DNA of 64,000 nucleotides from Bufo bufo (lineage: Eukaryota > Chordata > Amphibia > Anura > Bufonidae), in contig NC_053395.1 in assembly GCF_905171765.1 (NCBI RefSeq), forward strand, positions 188,483,577-188,547,576. The letters are read 5' to 3'. Numbering within the stretch: the stretch's first letter is position 1; the number at the start of each line of letters is the position of its first letter. This document shows, in pieces, positions 12,190-22,993 of this stretch. A program made the position numbers and the translations under genes. A model generated the notes under the pieces. It had not been told where the DNA came from, did not search any database, and saw only the letters and a program-made list of their open reading frames with translations.

Positions 12190-12380
12190 AAATGACAAGT
12201 GTTCAGAAATTTGTGTCACCTTCTGTAAAAAATGGGCACATCGCTTGTTCCCTGCAGCAAGTTTGCTGAATAACTGAATGGGTTCCTGCAGAGAAGCAGC
12301 TTTGGGATCCAAACAAGCACATTCAGACACTTCAGTAATATTTAGTGGGGCCGACACAAAGTGGTGACACTTGTCATTTG
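12190..12380. other. 190-bp unit with imperfect inverted ends, possible old or conserved element
   Basis: The left end reads AATGACAAGTGTTCAG and the right end, inverted, AATGACAAGTGTCACC; TTTGTGTC follows in both. It lies in an open minus-strand frame of 106 codons (12495-12175) without splice signals. It resembles none of the other repeats in the window. It could be an ancient MITE kept by selection or a chance structure. Confidence 0.35.
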
Positions 12381-12605
12381 GGCAGTTTTTTATTTTTTGT
12401 GTTATTATTACATTTATGGAACAATGATCTTGCAATTTACTGCAATAGCCAATAATACTAACACAGTTATGTAAGGCTCCCTCATTATAATGCACATTTC
12501 TATTCTGTCTGCACAGTGTGACACTCTGCCATAGTGTGATGAACTGACTTGGCTGGGAGCTCCAGAAGCTGTTCCAGGAATTAAGTAGGACACATACTAG
12601 CTTAA

Positions 12606-12945
12606 AGGGGTTTTATGGGTTTACAATACTGATGAGCTGTCCTCAGGAGAGGTCAATATCAGATCAGTAGGCACCAACTCCAAGCACCCCGGCCCATCTT
12701 CTGTTTGTAAGGGCCGCAGCACTCGTATGCTCCTCAAAGATTACCAGGCACAGAGCCGTACACTGTATATGAGACCGAGCTGCACACTGGCCACCATGGG
12801 ACCAATGAATGTGACGTCACTGGTCTGACAAGGCAGCAGCTTTTAACGAAGTGCTGCGGTCCGCTGAACTATGGGGATGCCAGCAGTCGGACCCCCACCA
12901 ATCTGTGGATAAGGTTCATCAATATTTGACTCATGGAAAACCCGT
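12606..12945. mobile_element. T2/Kolobok-type MITE
   Basis: TTAA on both sides (12602-12605, 12946-12949), ends AGGGGTTTTATGGGTTT and the inverse ATGGAAAACCCGT. Interior has the CACCGGACCC/CCCCACCAATCTGTGG pattern of this family. Confidence 0.7.
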
Positions 12946-13323
12946 TTAAACGCGATCTCCAGAACTGAAAGGGGTTGTCTCACGTCAGCAAATGGTATTT
13001 ATCATGTAGAGAAAATTAATACAAGGCACTTACTAATGTATCGCGATTGTCCATATTGCTTCCTTTGCTGGCCTCATTAATTTTTTCATCACATTATTCA
13101 CTGGTCGTCTATAGAGGTTACGGCCACCGCTGCAGCACAGATACGAGGTGGTCGGGACGGAAGCTGCTGCGCATGCGTGCCTATGTGCACTCCTGTGGAG
13201 GCCGCCGCTTTTTCCTTTAGTATACAAGCACGTCCACCGCAGCTGGACTGCAGGGTGGTCATAACCCCTGGATATGAGGAGTGTATAATATAATAGAAAA
13301 ATTAATCAAGCCAGCAAAGGAGG

Positions 13324-13875
13324 CACAGTAGTCCCTGAAGTTACAACGTTAATTGGTTAGGGGATGACCACTGTATGTGGAAACCATTGTAATCTAGTAA
13401 TTGGTTCCAAAAAAACCAAATGTCATCCCAAAATAAGAGAAAAAGAAAATTTAAGAAAAATAAGCAGATAACTAAGGCAGATAAAGCAAGTCCTTACATA
13501 TAACAGTCAGGAGAAGATGCCGGAAGCTGTAAATAACTTTCAATGATGAGGACAGGAACTTCTTCAGGGTCCTGTATAGCACACATTGCAACAGAAAATG
13601 GAGTCGCCCTCATCTGATGTCCAAAGAAGCAGCCAATCCGAGCACATAGAGAGGGCAGTGCAGGACATGTAGTACCGCACTGTACTGTACAGAGGAGCTA
13701 CTAGACATCAATATAGGTATTTTACCAGAGATTTGGCCATGGTGATTGGTTGAATCTTAATCTGAGACATTGTATGTTGAATCTAGTTTCAACTTACCAT
13801 ACAATGACCCATGAGAGACAAATGCAAGTTGAAAATATTGGATCCTGAGGTCATTGTATCTTGAGGGACCACTGT
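13324..13875. mobile_element. Tc1/mariner-type MITE
   Basis: Ends CAGTAGTCCCTGAAGTTACAA and ATTGTATCTTGAGGGACCACTG are inverted, with TA following the right end, as expected for mariner-type elements. No transposase. Confidence 0.6.
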
Positions 13876-13885
13876 AAATTAGTAA

Positions 13886-14268
13886 AGGGCCCTTTACACA
13901 GGCCGAGAATCTGCCAGATAATCGCGAACGAGTGTTCGTAGAATCGCTTGTCATCGATTATCTGGTGTTCTAAAGGTGCCACTGATTACCCAAAACGCTT
14001 GTTTGTCAGGTAAGTGGATCTTTCATGTGGTCTCCTAAATCGTTGTTTGCCGGCTGCAAATCGCGCAATCTAAACACGCTCTGCTGCCGGCAAACAACGA
14101 GTCTGTATGGGGAGAAGTGATGGCCTTAGTGATCACTGCTCCCCACACTGTGGAGATCGCTGCACGTAATAGACGTGGTCTCCTCCACTAACGAGCAGGT
14201 GATTGTCGGGAAAGAACACTTCACTCCTGACAATCACCTGCTCAATTGTCCCATCTAAAAAGGGACCT
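13886..14268. mobile_element. Harbinger-type MITE
   Basis: Ends AGGGCCCTTTACACAGG and AAAAAGGGACCT flanked by TAA on both sides (13883-13885 and 14269-14271). The interior holds inverted CTCGTT/AACGAG and GGTGATTGTCGGG/CTGACAATCACC blocks. Confidence 0.65.
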
Positions 14269-14271
14269 TAA

Positions 14272-14697
14272 AAGGGGTATTCCCATCACAGACAATAGGG
14301 GCATATCGCTAGTATATGCCCCCATTGTCTGATAGGTGCGGGTCCCACCTCTGGGACTCGCACCTACAACGAGAACGGAGTGTGGAGCGCTGTGGCTGGA
14401 GGACCCCGGATTTCCCAGGGTCCATCCACCACCAAGTGCTACTCCCATAGAAGTGATGGGGAGCGCACCGCGCACGCGCTGCTCCCATTCATTTCTAACG
14501 GGCGGACATAAATAGCCGAGCCAGTGCTCAGCTACTTTGGCGGCCCCATAGAAATGAATGGAGGGCTGCTGCGCATGCGCAGTGCGCTCTCCGTTCATTT
14601 CCCCGCTCTGTTCTTATTATAGGTGTGGGGTCCCAGATCAGACAAAGGGGGCATAACCTAGCGATATGCCCCCATTGTCTGTAATGGGAATATCCCT
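14272..14697. mobile_element. T2/Kolobok-type palindromic MITE
   Basis: TTAA at 14268-14271 and 14698-14701. Inverted arms run from AAGGGGTATTCCCATCACAG and GACAATAGGGGCATATCGC to GCGATATGCCCCCATTGTC and GGGAATATCCCT. Confidence 0.8.
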
Positions 14698-14761
14698 TTA
14701 AGTGCCTTTTATTAACTTTGTCTACATGATAAATGCCATGTGCTGAAGTGAGACAACCCCT

Positions 14762-15417
14762 TTAAATATTGTTGACCTATCTTTAGGACTGTGTAGTATA
14801 TAATGATAACAGATAGGGCTGTCAGTCACCGAATAGGATCCCCATTGGACTCATAAGGGTCGAAAGAGCAGAGATGTAAATTTAAATACAAATAATACAG
14901 AGTAATAAGACAAGATTTAGTATAAGTTGCAGTTTGCTCATTTATATCCCTGGTCTGTCCATCCTTAAGAGTCCAGTAGGCGGTTCTTATTCAGTGACTG
15001 ACAGCCTTCCCCATATCAGAGTACATAGAGATAACAGTCAAACACTGGGTAGGACCGCCCACTGGACTCCCAAGCACAGAATGAGCAAATGAATAAAAAG
15101 TTATACTGAATCTTTTTCCACAAAACTATGCATCTGCTCAGATCCTCCTGCTCTATAACATGCTGCTCACAAACTGGACTACAAGTACAGCATGACAAGT
15201 TCCCTTCAAATACTTGAAACATTTAAAGGGACGTTCTCATCCACAGGATGAGAAGTAAGCATTTGACAGATTCGAGTTCCAACCCGGTTTCCTTCTGGTG
15301 AGGTGGCTGCCACCCGCTGTATCCAGGTGGAGAATGAGTAGCAGTGCATCCCAGTGGCTCTCCATTCACTCCTATGGGAGGTACAGGACAGCCGAGCAAG
15401 GTTTTAATGCAAAGCAA
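14762..15417. other. no gene seen; T2 end fragment near 15225
   Basis: A T2-like left end, TTTAAAGGGACGTTCTC, occurs at 15222 without a matched right end. Otherwise non-coding. Confidence 0.4.
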
Positions 15418-15902
15418 GGCTACTTCCACACTTGCGTTTTTCTTTTCCGGCATCGAGTTCCGTCCTAGGGGCTCAATACCGGAAAAGAACTGATCAGATT
15501 TATCCCCATGCATTCTGAATGGAGAGCAATCTATTCAGGAGGCATCAGGATGTCTTCAGTTCAGTCTTTTTGCCTTTTCAGGATGGAGATAATACCGCAG
15601 CATGCTGCAGTTTTATCTCCGTCCAAAATTCCGGAACACTTGAAATGCATTAATGCTGAGTGTTCCGCCAAAACAGACCCGGCATTGCGGCAAAAAATGT
15701 GAAGAAATATAAATGCCGGATCCGTTTTTCCAGATGACACCGGGGAGACTGATCCGGCATTTCAATTCATGTGTCATATGGTTTAGGATCCTGATCCATC
15801 TGACAAATGCCATCAGTTTGCATATGTTTTGACGGATTCGGCAGGCAGTTCCGGCGACGGAACTGCCTGCCGGAATCCTCTGCCACAAGTGTGAAAGTAC
15901 CC
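15418..15902. mobile_element. Harbinger-like MITE (GGCTACTTTCACAC family)
   Basis: Ends GGCTACTTCCACACTTGCG and CACAAGTGTGAAAGTACCC are inverted. Interior repeats CCGGAT/ATCCGG words. Flanks CAA and TTA do not match, so the insertion site has decayed or the family differs. Confidence 0.55.
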
Positions 15903-16060
15903 TTACAAAACACACAACACTTTATGACGTTTCACATAAAAAATGGTTAAGACAGAAGACTTATTTCACAAAGATTTAAAGAAAATAACATATTGAAGAG
16001 GTAAAAAAAAGCTAAGTAAACTACACATTACATACAACTACCAATTATTAACAAACTCAC

Positions 16061-16149
16061 CAACATCCATTGCCGTTTCCATAAAGCTTTTCTGCCTTGA
16101 AGCAAATTCGGCAAGTAACTTCTGCTGCCTCTCCCTGGCCTTCTGACGT
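16061..16149 (-). CDS. UBR3: UBR3 exon (most 3' exon in the window)
   Basis: Codes for the lysine/arginine/glutamine-rich helical stretch RQKARERQQKLLAEFASRQK followed by SFMETAMDV, matching vertebrate UBR3 just upstream of its RING domain. The exon starts with A, which completes AG from the previous exon to an Arg codon, and ends with a single G. The acceptor is TTTTTATAACGCAG and the donor GTGAGT (complement of 16055-16060). This segment is probably a charged helix; that is inferred from composition. The next exon, which should lead into the RING, was not found in the 16 kb to its left, so the following intron is at least that long. Confidence 0.93.
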
Positions 16150-16528
16150 CTGCGTTATAAAAATCAGAGTTTAATTACAGGTATAAATATATGGAAGCGT
16201 TTTACATGTAAGTGACCACCAGCAAATCAAAAGACAATGGCTAAGCACCGGACACCCAGACGTAGGTGGCATATAAAGAGCAAGATCAGCCACCAGGAAA
16301 AACCAAAGTGCCACGATCCTTTCCTAGTGGCACTACCACTTCTACTGACTGGCCCAGGTCACAGCCCTTGGACACATGAGCCCCTATGTGGTCCTCCTTC
16401 AAATTAGAAGTTCAGTAACTCGGATATTGAATAGACCATTAATATCAAAGAGTCAGAATAACCCTCAAACAGTGGAAAATGGTAACTGCGGCACGCACAG
16501 TCCCTTGAAGAAATAACTGCATTACACC
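16150..16528. other. UBR3 intron, no other feature seen
   Basis: Intronic sequence between the exon acceptor and the start of the Tc1 copy; includes the acceptor AG at 16150-16151 on the minus strand. Confidence 0.6.
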
Positions 16529-16836
16529 CAGTGGATATAAAAAGTCTACACACCCCTGTTAAAATGTCAGGTTTCTGTGATGTATAAAAATGAGACAAAG
16601 ATAAATCATTTCAGAACTTTTTCCACCTTCAATGTGACCTATAAACTGTACAACTCAATTGAAAAACAAATTGTTTTCTTCCCTCCACCTAAAAGATTTC
16701 AAACAAAAAAAAATAATGTGGTTGCATAAGTGTGCACACCCTCTTATAACTGGGGATGTAGCTGTGTTCAGAATTAAGCAATTGCATTCAAAATCATGTT
16801 AAATAGGAGTCAGCATACACCTGCCATCATTTAAAG

Positions 16837-17641
16837 CAGGGCTTGACAAATTTCCTTGGAATCTAGGAGCCAGCTAAAAAAGTTAGGAGCCAGGCGGAGC
16901 CGTGTCATAAAGCCCCCAGTAGGTGCCCCCATAGTGCTTCCCCCCCCACTTCTCCATAGAGCCCCCCCAATAATGCTGTATACCATGTTACCGCCTGCCA
17001 GATCCATCCTGCCGCAAGTGTGAAAGTAGCCTTAGTCCTATAGCTACTGAATGAGACAGGAGAAGGGATGCCTTTAACATATAGATCTCCTTGAGAAGCC
17101 GATTTGATTCCTAAAGGGTTAATTCACACTGTAATCTAAACTGTGTCCTGTCACTGTCTTATCACTGCTGCAAAAGCATCAGCACAGCCTCAGTGTAACC
17201 TGTTCTTTTAACTCAAAGAATTGAATGAGTCCCTAACTAAGTCGGATCTTTAGATTCTTTTAACCTGTGACTCATTCGATTCTTTCTTACTTAGACTCCC
17301 TGTACTTACTTGTGTGACTCGGAGCTGCTAGTGCTTGCCTTGCCTCAGCTCTGATTGGTTGGTGGGCGGGGAGGGGAGGGGCTGGCAGAAGCAGCTTCCA
17401 CTCTAGGATCAGATTACACTCCTCCCGAGTCCCTCCCCTCCCTGCTGCCAGCGTCTCGCTCTCTGTGTGCTGTGCCTCACTGACTGGATGAGCTGTTTCA
17501 AACGGTGCTGCCTCCGGACAGAACGGCAGCTCCTCACCCATCGCCCGGGCACCTTTGAAAACGGGCTGACAAATACCCAAGCGCCAGGACTAAATTCCTG
17601 GTCGCCATGGCGACCTGGCGCCTGGGATTTGTCGAGCCCTG
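16837..17641. mobile_element. hAT MITE inside Tc1 copy 1
   Basis: Perfect 8-bp duplication ATTTAAAG at 16829-16836 and 17642-17649, as hAT elements make. Ends CAGGGCTTGACAAATTTCC and GGATTTGTCGAGCCCTG are inverted. 805 bp, GC-rich right half, no transposase. It carries a Harbinger-like end fragment at about 17005-17035 (GCAAGTGTGAAAGTAGCC). Confidence 0.9.
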
Positions 17642-17734
17642 ATTTAAAGTGTCTCTGATTAACCCCAAATAAAGTTCGGCTGCTCTAGTTGGTCTTTCCT
17701 GAAATTTTCTTAGTCACATCCAACAGCAAAAGCC

Positions 17735-19560
17735 ATGGTCCACAGAGAGCTTCCAAAGCATCAGAGGGATCTCATTGTTAAAAGGAATCAGTCAGGAGAA
17801 GGGGACAAAAGAATATCCAAGGCATTAGATATTCCATGGAACACAGTGAAGACAGTCATCATCAAGTGGAGAAAATATGGCACAACAGTGACATTACCAA
17901 GAACTGGACGTCCCTCCAAAATTGATGAAAAGACGAGAAGAAAACTGGTCTGGGAGGCGACCAAGAGGCCTACAGCAACATTCAAGGAGCTGCAGGAATA
18001 TCTGGCAAGTACTGGCTGTGTGGTACATGTGACAACAATCTCCCATATTCTTAATATGTCTGGGCTATGGGGTAGAGTGGCAAGACGAAAGCCTTTTCTT
18101 ACGAAGAAAAACATCCAAGCCAGGCTACATTTTGCAAAAACACATCTGAAGTCTCCCAAAAGCATGTGGGAAAAGGTGCTTCTGCTAGAAAGCTGAACAT
18201 GAAGAGGAACTTCATCTTTCAGCATGACAACGACCCAAAGCATACATCCAAATCAACAAAGGAATGGCTTCACCAGAAGAAGATTAAAGGGATTCTGCCA
18301 TGAGATTTTACCCCTATAACCTAAACATATGCTCATGTCCGGAGTAATAGTAAGAATCCTAAGCTGGCATTATTAAACTTCACTGTGGCTCTATGTGCAC
18401 AAAAAAAAGGTTTTTATAACCTGTCAATCACTCACTTAAGGTGCCCAAGGGGAGGTCCGTTAATACAGGGTGCCCGGCAGCACCCAGCGCCGCCTTCCCT
18501 AGCTCAGCTCCGCCTCCGCGATCCTACCCTGTCCCTCTGCCAGATCCCGCGCCTGCGCACTAGGCTCAGCCTGATGCGCCGCTGACTCCGGGCAGCGGCT
18601 TCGTTGAGCGAAGTGCGCATGAGGCCAGCACATGCGCACTTTGCTCAACGAAGCCGCTGCCAGTTACAAAGCAAGGCTTAACAGCCAAACAAAACTCAAT
18701 ATTTATGGCCCTGATTCTGTAGTTTACAGAAACACCCCATATGTGGTCGTAAACTACTGTACGGGCACACGGCAGGGCGCAGAAGGAAAGGAATGCCATA
18801 CGGTTTTTGGAAGGCAGATTTTGCTGGGCTGTTTTTTTTTACACCATGTCCCATTTGAAGTCCCCTGATGCACCCCTAGAGTAGAAACTCCATAAAAGTG
18901 ACCCCATCTAAGAAACTACACCCCTCAAGGTATTCAAAACTAATTTTACAAACGTCGTTAACCCTTTAGGTGTTCCACAAGATTATTATTGGCAAATGGA
19001 GATGAAATTTCAGAATTTAAATTTTTGGGCAAATTTTCCATTTTAATCCATTTTTTCCAGTAACAAAGCAAGGGTTAACAGCCAAACAAAACTCAATATT
19101 TATGGCCCCGATTCTGTAGTTTACAGAAACACCCCATATGTGGTCGTAAACTGTTGTACGGGCACACGGCAAAGCGCAGAAGAAAAGGAATGCCCCCCCG
19201 CGCATTTAGCCAAGGTGCCTGCTCAATGATTTGAGCAGGCATCGGGTTCCGATCAGCGCCCGCCGGGCGTCATGTGTCCTGAAGAGGTTAATAATGCCAG
19301 CTTAGGATTCTTATTATTACTCCGGACATAAGCATATGTTTAGGTTATAGGGGTAAAATCTCATGACAGAATCCCTTTAAAGTTTTGGAATGGCCTAGCC
19401 AGAGCCCAGACCTGAATCCCATAGAAAATTTGTGGGGTGATCTAAAGATGGCTGTGCACAGGAGATGCCCTCGCAATCTGACAGATTTGGAGTGTTTTTG
19501 CAAAGAAGAGTGGGCAAATCTTGCAAAGTCAAAATGTGCCATGCTGATAGACTGAGTGCT
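17735..19560 (+). pseudogene. Tc1-like transposase pseudogene (copy 1)
   Basis: From the ATG at 17735 the frame codes for the paired-like DNA-binding region of Tc1 transposases: KHQRDLIVKRNQSGEGDKRI, then IPWNTVKTVIIKWRKYGT and TGRPSKIDEKTRRKLV, the usual helix-turn-helix pair. At about 18183 the reading jumps from MWEKVL to RKLNMKRNF, so the segment with the first catalytic Asp (present in copy 2 as WSDETK) is deleted. QHDNDPKH with the second Asp follows. The frame is then broken after KKIK by the 18288-19376 insertion and resumes with [17 protein letters not shown], which holds the third acidic residue (DD34E type). Deleted and interrupted, so inactive. Confidence 0.9.
18288..19376. mobile_element. 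Kolobok/T2-type non-autonomous element inside the Tc1 transposase
   Basis: TTAA duplicated at 18284-18287 and 19377-19380. Long inverted ends: AGGGATTCTGCCATGAGATT, CCTATAACCTAAACATATG and TCCGGAGTAATA at the left, mirrored at the right with CTCATGACAGAATCCCT. The interior has a direct repeat (18660-18800 and 19060-19190) and a strong hairpin at 18590-18660. No transposase seen. Confidence 0.85.
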
Positions 19561-19721
19561 GTAATAAAATCAAAAGGTGCTTCAACAAAAGTATTAGTTT
19601 AAGGGTGTGCACACTTATGAAACCATATAATTTTATTTTTATATTTTTTCTTCCCTCTACCTAAAAGATTTCAGTTTGTTTTTCAATTGAGTTGTACAGT
19701 TTATAGGTCACATTAATAGGT

Positions 19722-20070
19722 CACGCGGTGAGGAAGCGGTCTTTCCCTCACCTCGCCTGCGCCGAATGCTGAATGGCGCAAGATTTCACCAGAGCACAGG
19801 GCTGGCAGACAGATGCGAGCGCTGCCTGGCCCTGTCAATCAGGACTTGGAGGCAGGCGACGAAGGTGGGAAAACGGAGCCTCTAGGAGCAGGAAGAATGC
19901 GCCCCCCCCCCCCCTGCTCCTAGAGACTAATTAGCATATTATAAAAGTTAGATTTCTGGCATAATGGAGGCATAGATAAAAGTAGGAATAGGCTAGTTAG
20001 GTTTAGCTGACATTGGCATGCCGATAATGTCAGCTAGCTTAATAGGGTTAAATCTGGTCACAGAATCCCT
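19722..20070. mobile_element. T2-type MITE fragment
   Basis: Right end CTGGTCACAGAATCCCT is followed by TTAA. Its GAGCCTCTAGGAGCAGG and CTAATTAGCATATTATAAAAGTTA words recur inverted in the element at 22077-22485. A C13 run lies at 19902-19914. Confidence 0.6.
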
Positions 20071-20074
20071 TTAA

Positions 20075-20345
20075 GGCAGCGGGGTACTGTGGAGGTCACC
20101 GTTAAGGGGGCGGGCCCCTGAGGAGGTCACTGTCAAGTGAGTGGGCTGCTTTGAAACTCACTGTTAAAGGGGTGGGCTGCTGTGAAGGACAAAGTTAAGG
20201 GGATGGGCTGCTGTGGAGGTCTCATTTTAAAGTGGAGGGGCAATGTGGGGGGGAGGTCAGTGTTAAGGGGTGGGGGACTGTGGAGTTCACTGTTAAAGGG
20301 GTGGGGTGCTGTAGAGGTCACAGTTATGTGGGATACTGTCAATAT
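20075..20345. repeat. minisatellite, units of about 30-40 bp
   Basis: Repeated GGGGTGGGCTGCTGTGGAGG and TCACTGTTAAA words, seven to eight worn units. Confidence 0.8.
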
Positions 20346-20420
20346 CTTTTAACGACACACACAAACACTAAAATGAAATAGATGAAATATACCCGCGCGA
20401 AGCCGGGTCCTCCTGCTAGT
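20346..20420 (+). mobile_element. Helitron-like 3' end (tentative)
   Basis: The minisatellite is followed by ATATACCCGCGCGAAGCCGGGT, which can fold into a short GC hairpin, and then CTCCTGCTAGT. Helitrons end in a hairpin followed by CTRR and insert before T. The matching 5' end (TC) was not found. Confidence 0.4.
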
Positions 20421-20889
20421 GTGTGATATTATATAATTATATATACATACATACACACACTCTGTATAACTTTGTTAACAGTAGCAAGATTTCTGTGGCA
20501 GTCAAACTCAATCTGCGAACCGAATGTGAAGGGATCCCGTCCACTGTTTAACATAATCCATCTGAGGCCACTAGTGAAAGCAATGATAGATTTGCAATCG
20601 TAAAATAAGAAAGGCTCGATTCTGTATAACATACATTTAATGTCCAAAACAAAGGGGTGTATTAATTACACACAATATATGATCCGCTGTAAATTACCGC
20701 AGATAAGGAGGGTTATTGCGCTTATAAAACTTTATGTTTAATACGATTACTTGTACACAAATAGCGACTACAAATATAACGTAATGAAGGCCGTATAAAT
20801 GAACATCTTTCTGAAGGAATACATTCACTGGCGTGGAAATGATTCAGACACAGAAAAAACGTTGAAAAAAAAAAAAACGGGAGTAAAGT
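20421..20889. other. no gene seen
   Basis: AT-rich with short TA and CA runs near 20430-20460. Confidence 0.4.
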
Positions 20890-21060
20890 CGAAAATGTCA
20901 CCTCCTTATCCGACACTAAGCAAGACTGGGGTCCTCCCGGTGGAGCATGGGGGTAAAGCCCGGGGAGGAGGAGCTATCTTTTTTATTTGCATAGTGTCTC
21001 CTCCTAGTAATGACCTAGGCTATACCCATGGTCTGTGTCCCCCAATGGAATGTACGAGAA
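20890..21060. mobile_element. isolated DIRS terminal repeat fragment
   Basis: GACACTAAGC, GGAGGAGGAGCTATC, AGTGTCTCCTCCTAGTAATG, GGCTATACCCATGGTCTGTG and CCCCCAATGGAATG follow the same order as the 5' ends of DIRS copies A, B and D. No internal region remains. Confidence 0.75.
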
Positions 21061-21299
21061 ATAGGCATTTCTATAATGGGCCACCCATTCGGCAAATTGC
21101 AAAACGCACACGGGCAGCATCCGTGTTTTGTGGAGCGCAAAACATGGCACAGTCGTGTGAATGCCCCTTTATTCACACAGTGTTCTGTCAGTGATTTCCA
21201 TCAGTGATTTTGAGCCAGAACCAGGTGTGGCTCTAAACAATCCTAGTTTTGGCTCACAATCGCGTATGGAAATCACTGACCAAAACACTGACATGTAGA
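21061..21299. mobile_element. two Harbinger-type MITE fragments
   Basis: 21061-21178 ends CAGTCGTGTGAATGCCCC. 21179-21299 is a foldback with ACAGTGTTCTGTCAGTGATTTCC at the left and GGAAATCACTGACCAAAACACTG at the right. Confidence 0.55.
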
Positions 21300-21302
21300 T
21301 AA

Positions 21303-21597
21303 GGCCTCATGCACACGACCGTTCTGTTTTTTTTACGATCCGCAAATTGCGGATCCACAAAACACTGAAGCCGCCCGTGTGCCTAATGGCAGCCCATCGT
21401 AGAAATGCCTATTCTTGTCCACAAAACGGACAAGAATAGGACATGTTATATATTTTTTTGCGGGGCAACGGATGCGGACAGCACACAGAGTGCTGTCCGC
21501 ATCTTTTGTGGCCCCATTTAAGTGAATGTGTCCGCACCCGAGCCGCAAAAACTGTGGCTCGGATGCGGACCAGAACAACAGTCGTGTGCATGAGGCC
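21303..21597. mobile_element. Harbinger-type MITE, complete
   Basis: TAA on both sides (21300-21302, 21598-21600) and inverted ends GGCCTCATGCACACGACCG and CAGTCGTGTGCATGAGGCC. 295 bp, no coding capacity. Confidence 0.9.
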
Positions 21598-21600
21598 TAA

Positions 21601-21851
21601 GGCTTTAGATGTGATCACCAGGATCCATGAACCCTAGCGCAGTTCCTTCCCTGAGGCTGATGCAAGCACAGGGAAGCAACACTATGCCGGCACTGAGCAT
21701 GCGCGAGCTCGCGCATTGTGAGATTACGGCGATCTGACTTCGTGAGCAAGGACGAGATTCCTGGATACAGGCGGTGCTGGGCTCCTTCACAGGGGGCATG
21801 GCTGGGCTCCAGAACGGTTAGTACAGCCCCTTGGACTCCAGGCTGATTTAC

Positions 21852-21894
<43 letters not shown>

Positions 21895-22020
21895 CATTTT
21901 TTACACTCAATAAAACCACTCAGAGATATAGGACCGGTATATTGTGTACATGCTAGCGGCGATCTAGCCGTGCATGTCCGCATCTCTATAGGGTAAAAAG
22001 AGGTGCCAGAATCCCTTTAA
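21601..22020. mobile_element. T2-type fragment with (TA)n
   Basis: Right end GGTGCCAGAATCCCTTTAA is T2-like. A TA run occupies about 21858-21890. Left end not found. Confidence 0.45.
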
Positions 22021-22076
22021 ACAGGCTGACATGATACATGTGCAAATGTCACCTGACTAACACTGCTATTCTTTTT

Positions 22077-22485
22077 TTTCAGTGTGCCCCCGTTTTTGTG
22101 GAATTATAACTTTTATTATATGCTAATTCGCCTCTAGGAACCGGGGGCGGGGGGGGGGCATTGCACAGGCTCCATTCGCCCACCTGTGTCCACTCCCTTC
22201 TACTCATGATTGACAGGGCCAGGCCAGCGTTAGACTCCTCCTGCCGCCCTTGTCTGCTGGGGAAAATCTCATGCCTGCGCTGTCCCGTTCAGTATTCGGT
22301 GCAGGCGCAGTGAGGAAGCCGGCGAGTGAACGGGACAGCCTGGCCCTGTCAATCAAGAGTAGGAGGGAGTGGAAAGAGGTGGTCGAACGGAGCCTCTAGG
22401 AGCAGGTGCAATGCCCCCCGGTTCCTAGAGGCTAATTAGCATATAATAAAAGTTATAATTGCACAAAAACAGGGGGCACATTGGA
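22077..22485. repeat. palindromic MITE
   Basis: Inverted ends GTGCCCCCGTTTTTGTG and CACAAAAACAGGGGGCAC, then AACTTTTATTATATGCTAAT and its inverse ATTAGCATATAATAAAAGTT. Confidence 0.75.
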
Positions 22486-22499
22486 AATTGGATTGTGTC

Positions 22500-22885
22500 A
22501 AGTATAAAAGTTATCCCCGGGATATTTGTCCACAGAAGAGGGGATAAGCTGATCAGTGGGGGTCCAAACACTGGGACACCCACCAATGCCCCAGAACAGG
22601 GTTCCTGTTCCCCTGTTCTGATGGAGCAACAGGTCGAGCATACGTACTGTCGCTCCATTCATTCTCTATTAGAGTACAGCACTCCGTTATCTCTGGTGCT
22701 CCCACAGAGCATGAATAGAGAGGCAGGGAACATTCTTGACCTGTTGCTCCATCTGAACTGAGGAACACCAGACCCCCATTCTGGGTATTAGGGAGGATCC
22801 CAGCATTTGGACCCGCAGCAATCAGCTAGTTATCCCATATCCTGTGGATAGGGGATTACTTTATAAATTTGGCACAACCTCTTTA
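22500..22885. mobile_element. T2-type MITE
   Basis: Contains GATAAGCTGATCAGTGGGGG, GGGACACCCACCAATGCC, then inverted blocks and ends in CACAACCTCTTTAA. Left end imprecise. Confidence 0.5.
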
Positions 22886-22993
22886 ATCGTGACCTCATTG
22901 ATTTTGGGGACAGTGTGATGCCAATGTCTGTAAAGCTTTGTGGAATATAGTAGCGCTATATAAGTGCATTAAATACATTTTCCATTGAATTAA

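Larger units (their letters stand above)
12970..14761. mobile_element. T2-type element opened by three later insertions
   Basis: The left end (AGGGGTTGTCTCACGTCAGC, then ATGGTATTTATCATGTAGA and AGGCACTTA) is matched in inverse by 14698-14761 (TAAGTGCC, TCTACATGATAAATGCCAT, GAGACAACCCCT). The right flank is TTAA. Between the ends lie a mariner-type MITE, a Harbinger-type MITE and another T2 element. Confidence 0.7.
16529..19721 (+). mobile_element. Tc1-like transposon copy 1, interrupted by a hAT MITE and a Kolobok-type element
   Basis: Left end CAGTGGATATAAAAAGTCTAC is identical to both ends of copy 2 (35284-36514). The right part ends inside the inverted repeat (TTCAATTGAGTTGTACAG, then CTATAGGTCACATTAAT), so the last bases are lost. 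Two other elements sit inside: 16837-17641 in the left terminal repeat and 18288-19376 in the transposase. Non-autonomous now. Confidence 0.9.

Noticed and set aside
17287..17580. 97-codon minus-strand frame as an exon
   Set aside because: Falls within a hAT MITE with exact 8-bp duplication and is open because of GC content.
16741..17660. Separate gene between the Tc1 end and its transposase
   Set aside because: Explained by the hAT MITE insertion in the Tc1 terminal region.
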